A stretch of 64,000 nt of DNA from Parvibaculum sp002684405. Its GTDB lineage: Bacteria > Pseudomonadota > Alphaproteobacteria > Parvibaculales > Parvibaculaceae. Below, one piece after another: positions 16,570 through 25,654 of the stretch; positions within the stretch are counted from its first letter, which is position 1; every line of letters starts with the position of its first letter. The DNA is taken from positions 62,001-126,000 of the forward strand of contig OZ223207.1 in the NCBI GenBank assembly GCA_965140395.1, read 5' to 3'. The translations under genes and the position numbers were made by a program. Below the pieces are notes generated by a model. The model did no database searches. It saw nothing but the letters and a program-made list of their open reading frames with translations, and had not been told where the DNA came from.

Positions 16570-17766
16570 TTGCGCATTGTTCATATCATTACGCGGTTCG
16601 TGAGCGGCGGTGCCGACGAGAACACGGCTCTGACCTGCAACAGGCAGGCGGAAATGGGGCACGAGGTCTGGCTGATCCACGGCGCGGCCTTTTCCGAGCG
16701 CATGCTGGAAATGACGGATGAGCGCGTAAAGGTCGTTCCTCTTCCCACGCTTGTCAGGGAAGTCGATCCTCTGCGGGACATCCGCGCTTTGGGCGCCCTG
16801 GCCAAGATTTTCCGCCGTATCCGGCCCGACATCGTCCACACGCATACGAGCAAGGCGGGGATCGTCGGCCGGATGGCGGCGCTTTGCGTGCCGTCGGCGA
16901 AAGTCATTCATGGCGTCCATATTCTTCCGTTTACCGGCGAGCGATGGCCGAAGCGCTTTCTATATGTCGTTCTCGAAAAGGCCGCGGCGCTCCGCACGGA
17001 TGCCTTCATCGATGTCAGCGAAGGGATGAGGGATTTGTGCCTTGCCTATGCGCTGGGCAGCGAGGCCAATCACCACGTGATCTTCAGCGGCATGGATGTG
17101 GAAGGGTTCCGGCATGCGGCGCCCGCCGATGATTTGCAGGCTCTGCGCACGGGCGAGGATGAGGTGCTGATCGGCTATGTCGCCGTGCTGGAACGGCGCA
17201 AGCGCCACCGGGAGCTCGTGCAGTCGCTGATACCGGTGCTCCGGGCCCATCCCCATGCGCATCTGGTTCTGGCCGGAGAGGGGCCGGAACGGCCTGTTCT
17301 TGAAAGCATGATCTCGCAAGCGGGCCTGGAGCGGCAGGTCCATCTCTGTGGCTTCCGGAACGACATCGCCAATGCAATTGCCGCATGCGATTTGTGCGTT
17401 TTCGGGTCCGAGCGCGAAGGTCTGCCGCGCTCGCTGGTTCAATATGCGCTGGCGGGCAAGCCCATCGTGGCGACCCATCTTCCGGGTATAGAGCGGATCG
17501 TGCGCGAGGGTGAGAACGGGTATGTCGTGTCCGAACAGGATTTCGCGGCGTTTTCGCAGAAGGTCGACAATCTTGTGAGCGATGCGGCGCGGCGTGACGC
17601 TTTCGCGCGGGCAAGTGCCGCGCTCGACCTCTCCGAATGGGATGCGCGAACGATGGTGGACCGCATTCAGGACGTATATGCTGGCGTTTCCACCTCCGGC
17701 GGCGGTCCGAGACGGGGCGGCCGTGCGGCGGTCGGCAATGTACATGATTTGCCGCCGCAACCTTGA
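16570..17766 (+). CDS. Family 4 glycosyltransferase
   Basis: A 398-residue GT-B enzyme. The N-terminal Gly-rich segment is IITRFVSGGADEN (5-17), with DIVHTHTSKAG in the acceptor domain. The donor domain has IGYVAVLERRKRH, LVLAGEGPE, and the E-x7-E type motif SEREGLPRSLVQYALAGKPIV. These are hallmarks of retaining GT4 transferases. The likely start is TTG at 16570, which puts MRIVHII at the expected N-terminus; no in-frame ATG precedes it. The stop overlaps the next ATG (TGATG), so the two GT4 genes are translationally coupled. Confidence 0.9.
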   Translation: MRIVHIITRFVSGGADENTALTCNRQAEMGHEVWLIHGAAFSERMLEMTDERVKVVPLPTLVREVDPLRDIRALGALAKIFRRIRPDIVHTHTSKAGIVGRMAALCVPSAKVIHGVHILPFTGERWPKRFLYVVLEKAAALRTDAFIDVSEGMRDLCLAYALGSEANHHVIFSGMDVEGFRHAAPADDLQALRTGEDEVLIGYVAVLERRKRHRELVQSLIPVLRAHPHAHLVLAGEGPERPVLESMISQAGLERQVHLCGFRNDIANAIAACDLCVFGSEREGLPRSLVQYALAGKPIVATHLPGIERIVREGENGYVVSEQDFAAFSQKVDNLVSDAARRDAFARASAALDLSEWDARTMVDRIQDVYAGVSTSGGGPRRGGRAAVGNVHDLPPQP

Positions 17767-18926
17767 TGAGGGCTGTATTGGCCGTGAAATCGGAAAACAG
17801 CATCAGGATCTCTTCCCATCTTTGTATCGTGACATTCGAGTTTCCGCCCTTTGCCGGCGGCATTGCGAGCTATGTGGAAAACCTCGCGCGGGAAGCAGTC
17901 CGCAAGGGGCCGGTGGAGCTGATCGTGCCGCGCTATGCGGATGAGACCGATGATGCTCTCTCGGTCCATCGGCTGCTCGATCATCACAAGTTCACGCTCG
18001 GGGGGCTTTGGCGGGCATTGCGCCAGATTTGGCGGAGCCCTCGGGGCACACTGGTTCATGCCGCCGACATAAGGGCGGGCGCAATCGCCTTATGCGCACG
18101 GCTTCTTTTCGGCAGGCACTACATCGTCATGGTTCACGGGAGTGACGTAGCGAAGTTCGCCGGCTGGTCGATGGCCAAGATACCGGCCTGGATCATCTTC
18201 AGGCTAGCCGACAAGGTGGTTTCCAACTCCGTTCACACGAAAGCCATCTACGACCGTAATTTTCCGTCGGGGGCGCGGTGCGAAGCGATCCCGCTGGGTG
18301 TCGGCCCGGACTGGTTCGAGGACCCCGCCGCCGATTTCGAGAATGCCGAGCTTGCCGCATTGCCTCGGGATGCGAGAATTATCTGCACGGTCGGGCGGCT
18401 TGAGCCCCGCAAGGGACATGTTCTGGCTATCGACGCCATTGCAGAATTCGCCGGGGAGGCCGGGGGCGACCCGCCGGTCTATGTGATTGTCGGGCCGACC
18501 ATCGATCCCGGTTACGAAGCGGAGATCCGGAAAAGTGCGGCGAATTCGGGCGTAGATGTTCGCCTCGTCGGCAGAATTTCCGGTGCGGACCTTCGACGGC
18601 TTTATTCCATTGCCTGGCTGCATCTGCTTTGCGCGCTTCCCTTGCCCGGCAAGGTGGAGGGTTTTGGTCTGGTGCTTCTTGAGGCGGCTGCGCAAGGCTG
18701 CCCGTCGATTGCGACGCGGGAAGGGGGCATTCCCGAGGTAATCAGCGAAGGGCAAACTGGCATGCTTGCTTCCAGCGCCACATCGCACGGCGTGGCTGAG
18801 GCGATGACGAAATTTGCAGCATGGAGGGACGCCGATGACAGCGCGATTGCCCGTGGCTGTATCGAGCATGCCCGGACGTTTTCGTGGCGACGCACGGCGG
18901 AGCTGACCTATGCAGGGCGGGAATAG
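17766..18926 (+). CDS. Family 4 glycosyltransferase
   Basis: A 386-residue GT-B enzyme. Family segments are FEFPPFAGGIASYVENLA at the N-terminus, VMVHGSDVAKF in the middle, GRLEPRKGH at the start of the donor domain, and EGFGLVLLEAAAQGCPSIATREGGIPE, with the paired Glu residues of GT4. It acts at the cytoplasmic membrane face, transferring a sugar from a nucleotide donor. It is coupled to the preceding GT4 gene through a TGATG overlap; a TTG one codon earlier is an unlikely alternative. The gene is convergent with the sulfotransferase. Confidence 0.9.
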   Translation: MRAVLAVKSENSIRISSHLCIVTFEFPPFAGGIASYVENLAREAVRKGPVELIVPRYADETDDALSVHRLLDHHKFTLGGLWRALRQIWRSPRGTLVHAADIRAGAIALCARLLFGRHYIVMVHGSDVAKFAGWSMAKIPAWIIFRLADKVVSNSVHTKAIYDRNFPSGARCEAIPLGVGPDWFEDPAADFENAELAALPRDARIICTVGRLEPRKGHVLAIDAIAEFAGEAGGDPPVYVIVGPTIDPGYEAEIRKSAANSGVDVRLVGRISGADLRRLYSIAWLHLLCALPLPGKVEGFGLVLLEAAAQGCPSIATREGGIPEVISEGQTGMLASSATSHGVAEAMTKFAAWRDADDSAIARGCIEHARTFSWRRTAELTYAGRE

Positions 18927-18980
18927 GGCGGCGTTTTCAATCGGGAAAAGGTCGAAAGAACGGAAATGGCTTCGTTCCGA

Positions 18981-19853
18981 TTATCTTGGCCAGGCCTCTA
19001 TCTTCCGGCCGAGAAGCGTCTCTAGTTTCTCCCGGTCTTTTGCATAGTAGGCACGAAGGTCGGCGCGTAGCGCGTCCGGCAGAGGCGGCTTTGAAAACCC
19101 CTTGGCGTTGATCGATTTGACCTTGTCGTTGAAGCCGCTCCTCTTCAAGGATTTGGCAATCCATGAAAGACCGGGTGTCGCCCTGAGGGCGGTGGCGGCT
19201 GCAACCGAGGCATTGTGAAGCCAGGGTGCGCGATATGCGGTCGAGGCGAAGACGGCCTCATCCAGCCCCTCACTTGGCATTTGAGAGGGATCCACGCCGA
19301 TGAAACGGCATATCTCTGCGATCGTTCCGGCCCGATCGGACATCATTTCCTCGAAGGTGAGAACCAGAATCCTGTCTCTCGGAAACAGGGAGAAATAGCG
19401 TTCCAGCTGCTCGCCATAGAGCCCTCGCTGCACGATGGCTTCATGACGGCGGGCGACGACATCCTCCAGCTCAAGGTCGGTCGGAATATGCCTTTTGTTA
19501 TGAGCCATCCAGTAGTGCGATACGGCCCGGTCCACCGGGTCGCGCAACGTGACGATGAGTTTCGCGGCGGGGACCGTGTCCGCAATTCTCTGAGGGGCGA
19601 GGTCGTCGCAGAGATACATCGGCGAAATGTCGCCTGATGCTGTCTCCGCTCCTGCATCCTCGAAGAATTTCTCGTACCAGCCGGCGTTCATCCGGGCGAA
19701 ATTGTCGGTCTCAATCAGATTGGAGTCCCGACGGTTGAAATAGGCAAGTTCCTTCGTGTCCGGCAGATAGATGTCGGGATGCCGTTTGAGAACGTCATAC
19801 AGCCATGTGGTGCCGCACTTTTCCCCGCCGATGATCAGGAAGTTGGGAAGCAT
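18981..19853 (-). CDS. PAPS-dependent sulfotransferase
   Basis: A 290-residue sulfotransferase. The 5'-phosphosulfate-binding loop is GGEKCGTTWLY (9-19) and the 3'-phosphate-binding motif is RDPVDRAVSHYWM (104-116), both intact, as in heparan-type (Sulfotransfer_1) enzymes. It would move sulfate from PAPS to a hydroxyl or amine of a glycan. The ATG at 19853 places the loop at the N-terminus, as expected; a longer frame to 19931 adds unlike sequence. Together with the polymerase gene 22 bp upstream and ugd it forms a three-gene minus-strand set, which suggests a sulfated acidic polysaccharide. No PAPS-synthesis genes are in the window. Confidence 0.88.
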   Translation of the reverse strand: MLPNFLIIGGEKCGTTWLYDVLKRHPDIYLPDTKELAYFNRRDSNLIETDNFARMNAGWYEKFFEDAGAETASGDISPMYLCDDLAPQRIADTVPAAKLIVTLRDPVDRAVSHYWMAHNKRHIPTDLELEDVVARRHEAIVQRGLYGEQLERYFSLFPRDRILVLTFEEMMSDRAGTIAEICRFIGVDPSQMPSEGLDEAVFASTAYRAPWLHNASVAAATALRATPGLSWIAKSLKRSGFNDKVKSINAKGFSKPPLPDALRADLRAYYAKDREKLETLLGRKIEAWPR

Positions 19854-19875
19854 AAGGTCCTCGGTTCTTTGAGTG

Positions 19876-21261
19876 TCAGCTGGCGGATACTTCGGCGGAA
19901 CGACCTGCTTCCAGCTTCGACCGGGAAGCAAGTCTGAGCGTGCCGTCCGGCATCCGCAGTACGATTGCAGGGAAATAAATCAATGCCGCCGGCAGGAAGA
20001 GCATCAGTGCGTTGCCGCCGCTGGTTGCCCGGAACATGTTGATGACAAGGCCGAAGACGAGAAGCGCTATGCCCATGCGGAGGCGGAACTTCAGGTGATT
20101 GTCCAGATAGGCCATAGACCTCACCCCGATGATGACCCGGCGCAGGATCATCATGATGCCAGCCAGATAAAGCGCCAGGCCCACAAGCCCTGTTTCCGCG
20201 GCGATGCGGAGATATTCGTTGTGAACGCCATGTGCCAGCCAACTCGGCAGGCCCATCGTTTTCTGTTTGATGTAGGGAACGAAATTGTCGATGCCGATCC
20301 CGAAAGCGGGGTGCGACGAAACGATATCCGAGGCCAGACCCGAAATATAAACGCGGGCCCTGTTGGAGAGAGTTTCCTGGACATCCGTAATGGGATTATA
20401 TGCCGGGTTCAGGCTCTTCTCGAAAGCGGAAACGGTGCTGTCGAATTGCTTTGAAAGATAATTCTGGCCGGTACTGCTCTCGGTGAGCAACATGGCCGGA
20501 ATGACCAGCGCCAGCAACAAGACAGCGCGTTGGGCGATATTGCCCACTTTCAGGCGGCCTGTGTCGGAGATTGCCGCGATGGCGACGAAAGCGGTTGCAA
20601 CGGCGATCCAGCCTTTGCGTTCGCCGGAAATCAGCGTGAGTACTGCCGCAAGCAATATTAGAAAAAGAAGAAAGGGTCTGTGACGCTTGTCGACATAGGA
20701 TGCCAGTACGATCGTCGCTATCAGGCTATAGGCGTGAGACAGTTTTTGCGGACCCGTGCCCTTGAATCCATAGACCTGACCCTGCGCCAGAAAGTAAGCG
20801 GCATTGCCGACAGATATCGCCCAAAGGCCGATCAGAAATCCTGCGATGAATGATTTGGTCCTGTTTTCGTCTCTCAGCAGATCGGTCAGCAGCCAGAAGA
20901 AGGCAGCGAAGCTCATCGCCTGTGCCGTCTCGATCACCATGACCTTGAAGGATGCGAGAACAAGTGCATTCGCGGCGCAATAGACCACATAGGCGAGATA
21001 GACGAGCAGGAAGTCGAATCCCGGCACACGGCCGGTTCGCCGGGAGAGGAGCGTCGATATCGCGTAGACGGCGACAAGCATCAACAGAATGATATCGAAT
21101 ATTCGAATGCGCACGCCGCCTGCATCGAATTCGAAATCCAGGAACATCGTGGTGCAGGCTATGCCAAACAGGAACATCACCCATTGTTCGACAGCGGATC
21201 CCTTGCGCGGGATCGATGCGCCGGAAAATGGTGCCGCCTCATTGGTGTAGGTAACGGTCAT
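19876..21261 (-). CDS. O-antigen ligase / Wzy polymerase-family membrane protein (second copy)
   Basis: A 461-residue polytopic protein with about 11 hydrophobic helices. Wzy_C family features are SGERKGWIAVA, the periplasmic loop HPAFGIGIDNF, and GVHNEYLRIAAETGLVG, the counterpart of the HNDYLE motif in the other family member at 2371-3801. It lies 36 bp downstream of ugd and just upstream of the sulfotransferase. Overall it differs strongly from the first copy, so the two are unlikely to be recent duplicates. Probable role: polymerase for the repeat unit or ligase for a different acceptor. Confidence 0.87.
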   Translation of the reverse strand: MTVTYTNEAAPFSGASIPRKGSAVEQWVMFLFGIACTTMFLDFEFDAGGVRIRIFDIILLMLVAVYAISTLLSRRTGRVPGFDFLLVYLAYVVYCAANALVLASFKVMVIETAQAMSFAAFFWLLTDLLRDENRTKSFIAGFLIGLWAISVGNAAYFLAQGQVYGFKGTGPQKLSHAYSLIATIVLASYVDKRHRPFLLFLILLAAVLTLISGERKGWIAVATAFVAIAAISDTGRLKVGNIAQRAVLLLALVIPAMLLTESSTGQNYLSKQFDSTVSAFEKSLNPAYNPITDVQETLSNRARVYISGLASDIVSSHPAFGIGIDNFVPYIKQKTMGLPSWLAHGVHNEYLRIAAETGLVGLALYLAGIMMILRRVIIGVRSMAYLDNHLKFRLRMGIALLVFGLVINMFRATSGGNALMLFLPAALIYFPAIVLRMPDGTLRLASRSKLEAGRSAEVSAS

Positions 21262-21297
21262 GCCTGGGTGAGTTCCGGTTGGATGATCGGGTGAGTT

Positions 21298-22602
21298 CTA
21301 CCGGCCGACGCCGACATAGCTGAGGCCGGCTTTTTCGACTTCGCGGACGTCGTAGATGTTGCGAAGGTCTACCATGATGGGATCCTTGGTATCGCGTGCC
21401 AACCGGTCGAGGTCGAGCGCGCGATATTCGTTCCACTCGGTGACGATGACGATGGCGCTGGCATCCTTCGCTGTCTCATACGGATTGTCGCAATAGACGA
21501 CGCTGTCAGGCAACAGGTGCTTTGCTTCCTTGACGCCTTGAGGGTCGTGCGCCTTTACGGTGGCGCCGCGTTCGATCAGGCCGGGCACGATGTCGAGCGA
21601 CGGGGCGTCGCGCATGTCGTCTGTCTCAGGCTTGAAGGTCAGGCCCAGAATGCCGATGGTCTTGCCCTTCACGGAGCCGCCGCAGGCGTTCTCGATCTTG
21701 TCGACCATGTTCTTCTTGCGATCGGCATTGACCTCGACGACGGCTTCGACGATCCGGGTAGGTGCCTGGAATTGCTGGGCCGTCCGGACCAGGGCCAACG
21801 TGTCTTTTGGAAAGCATGAGCCGCCATAGCCGGGGCCTGCATGCAGGAACTTGGAACCGATACGCCGGTCGAGACCGATGCCGCGGGCCACGTCCTGCAC
21901 ATTGGCGCCTGTCTTCTCGCAGATATCGGCCATCTCGTTGATGAAGGTGATCTTGGTCGCCAGAAATGCGTTGGCGGCATATTTGATCAGTTCCGAGGTG
22001 CGGCGATTGGTGAAGACGATCGGTGTCTCGTTCAGGAAAAGAGGGCGATAGAGGGCGCGCAGCACTTCCTTGGCGCGGTCGTCCTCCACGCCAACCACTA
22101 CGCGGTCGGGGCGCTTGAAGTCGTCGATGGCTGCACCCTCCCGCAGGAATTCGGGGTTTGACGCTACGGAGAAGTCTCCTGTCGGCGCGGCCTTGCGGAC
22201 AATGGCCTCCACCTCGTCGGCGGTACCGACGGGAACGGTCGATTTGGTGACGATGACCGTGTAACCGGTCATGGCATGCGCGATTTCCTCAGCAGCGGCA
22301 TAGACATAGGAAAGGTCCGCATGGCCGTCGCCGCGCCGCGTCGGGGTGCCGACGGCGATAAAGACGGCATCGGCGTCCTTCACGGCTTCCGTAAAGTCGG
22401 TGGTGAAGGAGAGGCGGCCTGCGAAGCGGTTGCCGTTAACCAGAACGTCCAGTCCGGGCTCGTAGATCGGAATCTCGCCTTTGTTGAGGGCGTCGATCTT
22501 CTCGGCGTTCTTGTCCACGCAAATCACGGTATGGCCGAAATCGGCAAAACAGGCCCCTGACACAAGACCGACATAACCGGATCCAATCATCGCTACACGC
22601 AT
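21298..22602 (-). CDS. ugd: UDP-glucose 6-dehydrogenase
   Basis: A 434-residue cytoplasmic enzyme that oxidises UDP-glucose to UDP-glucuronate with two NAD+. It has the N-terminal Rossmann motif GSGYVGL (7-13), the VGTPTR and STVPVGT segments, NPEFLREG, and the catalytic Cys263 in GYGGSCFPKDT. Length matches bacterial TuaD/RkpK proteins. It is the first gene of a minus-strand set with the second polymerase and the sulfotransferase and is divergent from the UDP-glucuronate epimerase-like gene at 22758, so precursor supply and conversion share one intergenic region of about 155 bp. Confidence 0.96.
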   Translation of the reverse strand: MRVAMIGSGYVGLVSGACFADFGHTVICVDKNAEKIDALNKGEIPIYEPGLDVLVNGNRFAGRLSFTTDFTEAVKDADAVFIAVGTPTRRGDGHADLSYVYAAAEEIAHAMTGYTVIVTKSTVPVGTADEVEAIVRKAAPTGDFSVASNPEFLREGAAIDDFKRPDRVVVGVEDDRAKEVLRALYRPLFLNETPIVFTNRRTSELIKYAANAFLATKITFINEMADICEKTGANVQDVARGIGLDRRIGSKFLHAGPGYGGSCFPKDTLALVRTAQQFQAPTRIVEAVVEVNADRKKNMVDKIENACGGSVKGKTIGILGLTFKPETDDMRDAPSLDIVPGLIERGATVKAHDPQGVKEAKHLLPDSVVYCDNPYETAKDASAIVIVTEWNEYRALDLDRLARDTKDPIMVDLRNIYDVREVEKAGLSYVGVGR

Positions 22603-22757
22603 GCTTCTGCCTCGATGCTGCTACTCGAAAGAGATTATCTGTTCATACCGTCTGCGGACTTTCAATTGAAGCGTTGAACGAACCGACTTGCATCCGGTTG
22701 CGTTTTTGCATCATCTACGGGCGGGTTAACGTCCCCGGCAATATTTGAGAGGGCCAT

Positions 22758-23729
22758 ATGACGATACTGGTGACTGGCGCCGCTGGCTTTATCGGCAGCT
22801 ATCTTTGCCACTACCTTCTCGATCGCGGGGACGAGGTCATCGGTATCGATGATCTCAATGACTATTACGATCCTCGGCTGAAGGAGGCTCGGCTGGAGCG
22901 GCTTCGGCCCCGAAACGGGTTTTCGTTCCTCAAAGGCGATATTTCCAGCACGGAGAGCCTGGCGGAAGCGGCGCAGGGGCGACGGATCGACAAGGTGGCT
23001 CATCTCGCCGCACAGGCTGGGGTGCGTTACTCGCTCGAGAATCCCCGAGCCTATGTCCGGTCCAATCTGGACGGTCATCTCGAAATTCTGGAACTGTGCC
23101 GTCATCTGGGCACGGTCGATCATCTCGTCTATGCCTCGTCCAGTTCCGTCTATGGCGGCAATCAGAAAGTGCCTTTCAGCGAAACAGATCCGGTCGATCA
23201 TCCGGTGTCGCTTTATGCGGCCACGAAGAAGGCCGATGAGCTGATGAGCCATGCATATGCCCATCTTTACGGCATCCCCCAGACGGGCCTGCGCTTCTTC
23301 ACCGTCTACGGGCCGTGGGGCCGGCCGGACATGGCTTATTGGCTCTTCACCGAGGCCATGCTGGCGGGCAAGCCGATCCGTGTCTTCAACGATGGCGATA
23401 TGTGGCGTGACTTCACCTATGTCGACGACATTGTCGCGGGCACGGTCGCCGCGCTCGATCATCCGCCGGGTGGCCCCGGCGCGCCGCACCGCGTCTACAA
23501 TATCGGACATAACGAGCCGGAAAATCTCGACAAGTTCATCGACATTCTGGAGGACGTTCTGGGCGTCAAAGCGGATCGCCATTATGAGCCGATGCAACCC
23601 GGAGACGTGAAGCAGACCTATGCCGATATCGACGCCATCCAGTCGGACCTCGGTTTCACGCCCAAGGTTACGCTGCGCGAGGGGCTGACAGAGTTTGCCG
23701 GCTGGTATCGCAGCTATTTCAAGCTCTGA
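22758..23729 (+). CDS. UDP-glucuronate 4-epimerase-like NAD-dependent epimerase
   Basis: A 323-residue extended SDR. The nucleotide-binding motif is GAAGFIGS (7-14), the catalytic pair is Y153-x3-K157 (YAATKKADE), and the substrate segment includes LNDYYDPRLKEARL, which is characteristic of UDP-glucuronate 4-epimerases (CapI/GAE type). TVYGPWGRPDMA is also typical. It would interconvert UDP-glucuronate and UDP-galacturonate in the cytoplasm. It is divergent from ugd, which makes its likely substrate, so a galacturonic-acid-containing polymer is plausible. Confidence 0.92.
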   Translation: MTILVTGAAGFIGSYLCHYLLDRGDEVIGIDDLNDYYDPRLKEARLERLRPRNGFSFLKGDISSTESLAEAAQGRRIDKVAHLAAQAGVRYSLENPRAYVRSNLDGHLEILELCRHLGTVDHLVYASSSSVYGGNQKVPFSETDPVDHPVSLYAATKKADELMSHAYAHLYGIPQTGLRFFTVYGPWGRPDMAYWLFTEAMLAGKPIRVFNDGDMWRDFTYVDDIVAGTVAALDHPPGGPGAPHRVYNIGHNEPENLDKFIDILEDVLGVKADRHYEPMQPGDVKQTYADIDAIQSDLGFTPKVTLREGLTEFAGWYRSYFKL

Positions 23730-24107
23730 GGCACCTCAGAATAGTGAAACGAATGTTTTTTTGCGGCTGTTCGTTCCCGTCCCGGATGGTCCGCGCAGCT
23801 TCCGGTTTTGGGAGAATACCAAATCGTCTCTATATCTGGATCAATCCGGCGTTGACCCACTGCATCTGGGCAGGATTTAGTAACGAAAATCTTGGTTTCA
23901 AAATTCGACGATATATTGCTCCCGGGCAGGATAGATAATGGTCTTGAATGCCGATGATCAGTGTTCGAACATGATTTCTATCAAGGCCTGAGCAGGACAG
24001 ATTGCGCCATACTGGCACAGCCTGACTGCGGATCGTCGGCCAGTCCGGGCACCAATATTGCTGATAGGACTGCAGCCTTGTCATGAAGCTGCCCTAGGGG
24101 GAATTGG
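23730..24107. other. Intergenic region upstream of the initiating glycosyltransferase
   Basis: This 378 bp stretch holds no convincing gene. A small palindrome CTGAGG-CA-CCTCAG spans the epimerase stop codon (23726-23739). A TTGACC hexamer at 23852-23857 with TTTAGT about 18 bp downstream is a possible weak promoter. The nonamer GGGCAGGAT occurs twice (23868-23876 and 23924-23932), 56 bp apart. A ribosome binding site AGGGGG precedes the ATG at 24108. Confidence 0.45.
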
Positions 24108-25583
24108 ATGAGCAGCGCGGATCGAGCGTCGGGAGAGAGCGGGCCCGGCTTCATCCCGTGGAAGTCGTTCGGCAAGGCCGAAGCGGCCCAGAATTTTATT
24201 ATCTCAAAAAAAGTGTTCGGCGATCTGACCGCTGTGGCAGATGTGCTCGTCATCATAGCGACGGCCATCAGTGCGAAGTGGATCTACATCGGGACTATTC
24301 TGGGGACGCCTGCCGAGATGGAGCCTTATGCCATTATCGGCGTGTTTGCGGCTTTGCTGGCTCAGATTTTTCTGCGCCGCCAATCCGTCTACGAGTTCGA
24401 CAATCTGCGCTGGTTTAAGGGGCAGGTCCGCCGGATCCTCGTAGCTCTTTCCCTGGCTGCGCTTGTCGTAGTTGCCGTCGGCTATCTGCTGAAGATTTCG
24501 GAGACTTATTCCCGAGGCTGGTTCCTGCTCTGGATGGCGATGGCGACAGCGGGTGTCGTGGGCATGCACTATCTTGCGGCCCGTCTTCTGAGGCTCTGGA
24601 TCTCGCAGGGGCGTTTCGTCCGGAGGGTCGCCCTGTTCGGCGATGCCGAGATCGCCATGCAGATGATCCCCAGACTGGAAGAAACGGATGATGCCGTCGC
24701 CGTTGTCGGTGTTTTCGACGAGAGTGCCGGTGCTGTTTCCCAGCAGAATGGAGCGTCCGGTTCGCTCAGCGATCTCATATCTCTTGCCCAGACCATGCCG
24801 CTCGACGAGGTGCTGATCGTTATGCCGACGACGACGGGCAGGCATATCACCTCGGTGGTGAAGCAGCTTTCGATTCTGCCGGTGGATCTGCGTTTCTGCC
24901 AGAGTGCTGATGTCTTCGATATCCATCCCAAGGGACTTTTGAGTTACGGCGGCGTGCCTGTCATCGAGATGGAGCGCCGCCCGATGGCGGATTGGGGCCC
25001 AATCGTTAAGGCGGTCGAGGACCGTGTTCTGAGCGCTGCCTGTCTTCTCGTCTTCAGTCCGCTCATGCTGTTCATTGCCTTGGCGATCAAGCTCGATAGC
25101 CGGGGGCCGGTGGTCTTTCGCCAGAAGCGCCACGGTTTCAACCACCGAATTATCACCGTTTACAAATTTCGGACGATGACGGTGATGGAGGATGGCGCGA
25201 AGGTCGCTCAGGCCACGAGAGACGACCGGCGTGTGACCCGTATCGGCCGGTTCCTTCGCAAAACAAGCCTGGACGAGTTGCCGCAATTGATGAATGTGCT
25301 GAAGGGTGAGATGTCGCTGGTCGGTCCGCGGCCCCATGCCATCGCACATAACGAATATTATGGCAGCCTGCTCGAGAGCTATGCGCGTCGCCACAAGATG
25401 AAGCCGGGCATTACAGGTTGGGCGCAGATCAACGGTTATCGTGGCGAAACGGATACGCCGGAGAAAATGCGCAAGCGTGTTGAATACGACCTTCACTATA
25501 TCGAGAACTGGTCGCTCTGGTTCGACATCAAGATCCTTATGTTAACGCCATTTTATGGGTTCCTGTCCCGCAATGCGTTCTGA
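24108..25583 (+). CDS. Undecaprenyl-phosphate glucose phosphotransferase-type initiating enzyme
   Basis: A 491-residue polyprenol-phosphate hexose-1-phosphate transferase. The N-terminal half has four hydrophobic helices and a CoA-binding-like cytoplasmic domain (RRVALFGDAEIA). A further membrane helix near residue 310 precedes the catalytic domain with FRQKRHGFN, VYKFRTM, FLRKTSLDELPQL, MSLVGPRPHA and KPGITGWAQINGYRGET. The last segment fits the WcaJ/ExoY-like, glucose-type subfamily. It starts EPS synthesis by loading sugar-1-phosphate onto undecaprenyl phosphate at the inner membrane. A second, WbaP-like initiating enzyme occurs at 40670-42244. Confidence 0.92.
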   Translation: MSSADRASGESGPGFIPWKSFGKAEAAQNFIISKKVFGDLTAVADVLVIIATAISAKWIYIGTILGTPAEMEPYAIIGVFAALLAQIFLRRQSVYEFDNLRWFKGQVRRILVALSLAALVVVAVGYLLKISETYSRGWFLLWMAMATAGVVGMHYLAARLLRLWISQGRFVRRVALFGDAEIAMQMIPRLEETDDAVAVVGVFDESAGAVSQQNGASGSLSDLISLAQTMPLDEVLIVMPTTTGRHITSVVKQLSILPVDLRFCQSADVFDIHPKGLLSYGGVPVIEMERRPMADWGPIVKAVEDRVLSAACLLVFSPLMLFIALAIKLDSRGPVVFRQKRHGFNHRIITVYKFRTMTVMEDGAKVAQATRDDRRVTRIGRFLRKTSLDELPQLMNVLKGEMSLVGPRPHAIAHNEYYGSLLESYARRHKMKPGITGWAQINGYRGETDTPEKMRKRVEYDLHYIENWSLWFDIKILMLTPFYGFLSRNAF

Positions 25584-25654
25584 GAAGGAACGCACCGAAA
25601 ACCTTCTCCACTAATACGGGTCATGATGTTGAGTACGACGATGGAGGGACAGGG

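Noticed and set aside
18927..18980. Bidirectional terminator between the GT4 and sulfotransferase genes
   Set aside because: Only a 5-bp imperfect stem and no T tract.
24204..25496. Minus-strand open frame (430 codons) opposite the initiating transferase
   Set aside because: Antisense shadow of a clearly conserved enzyme; composition unlike a real protein.
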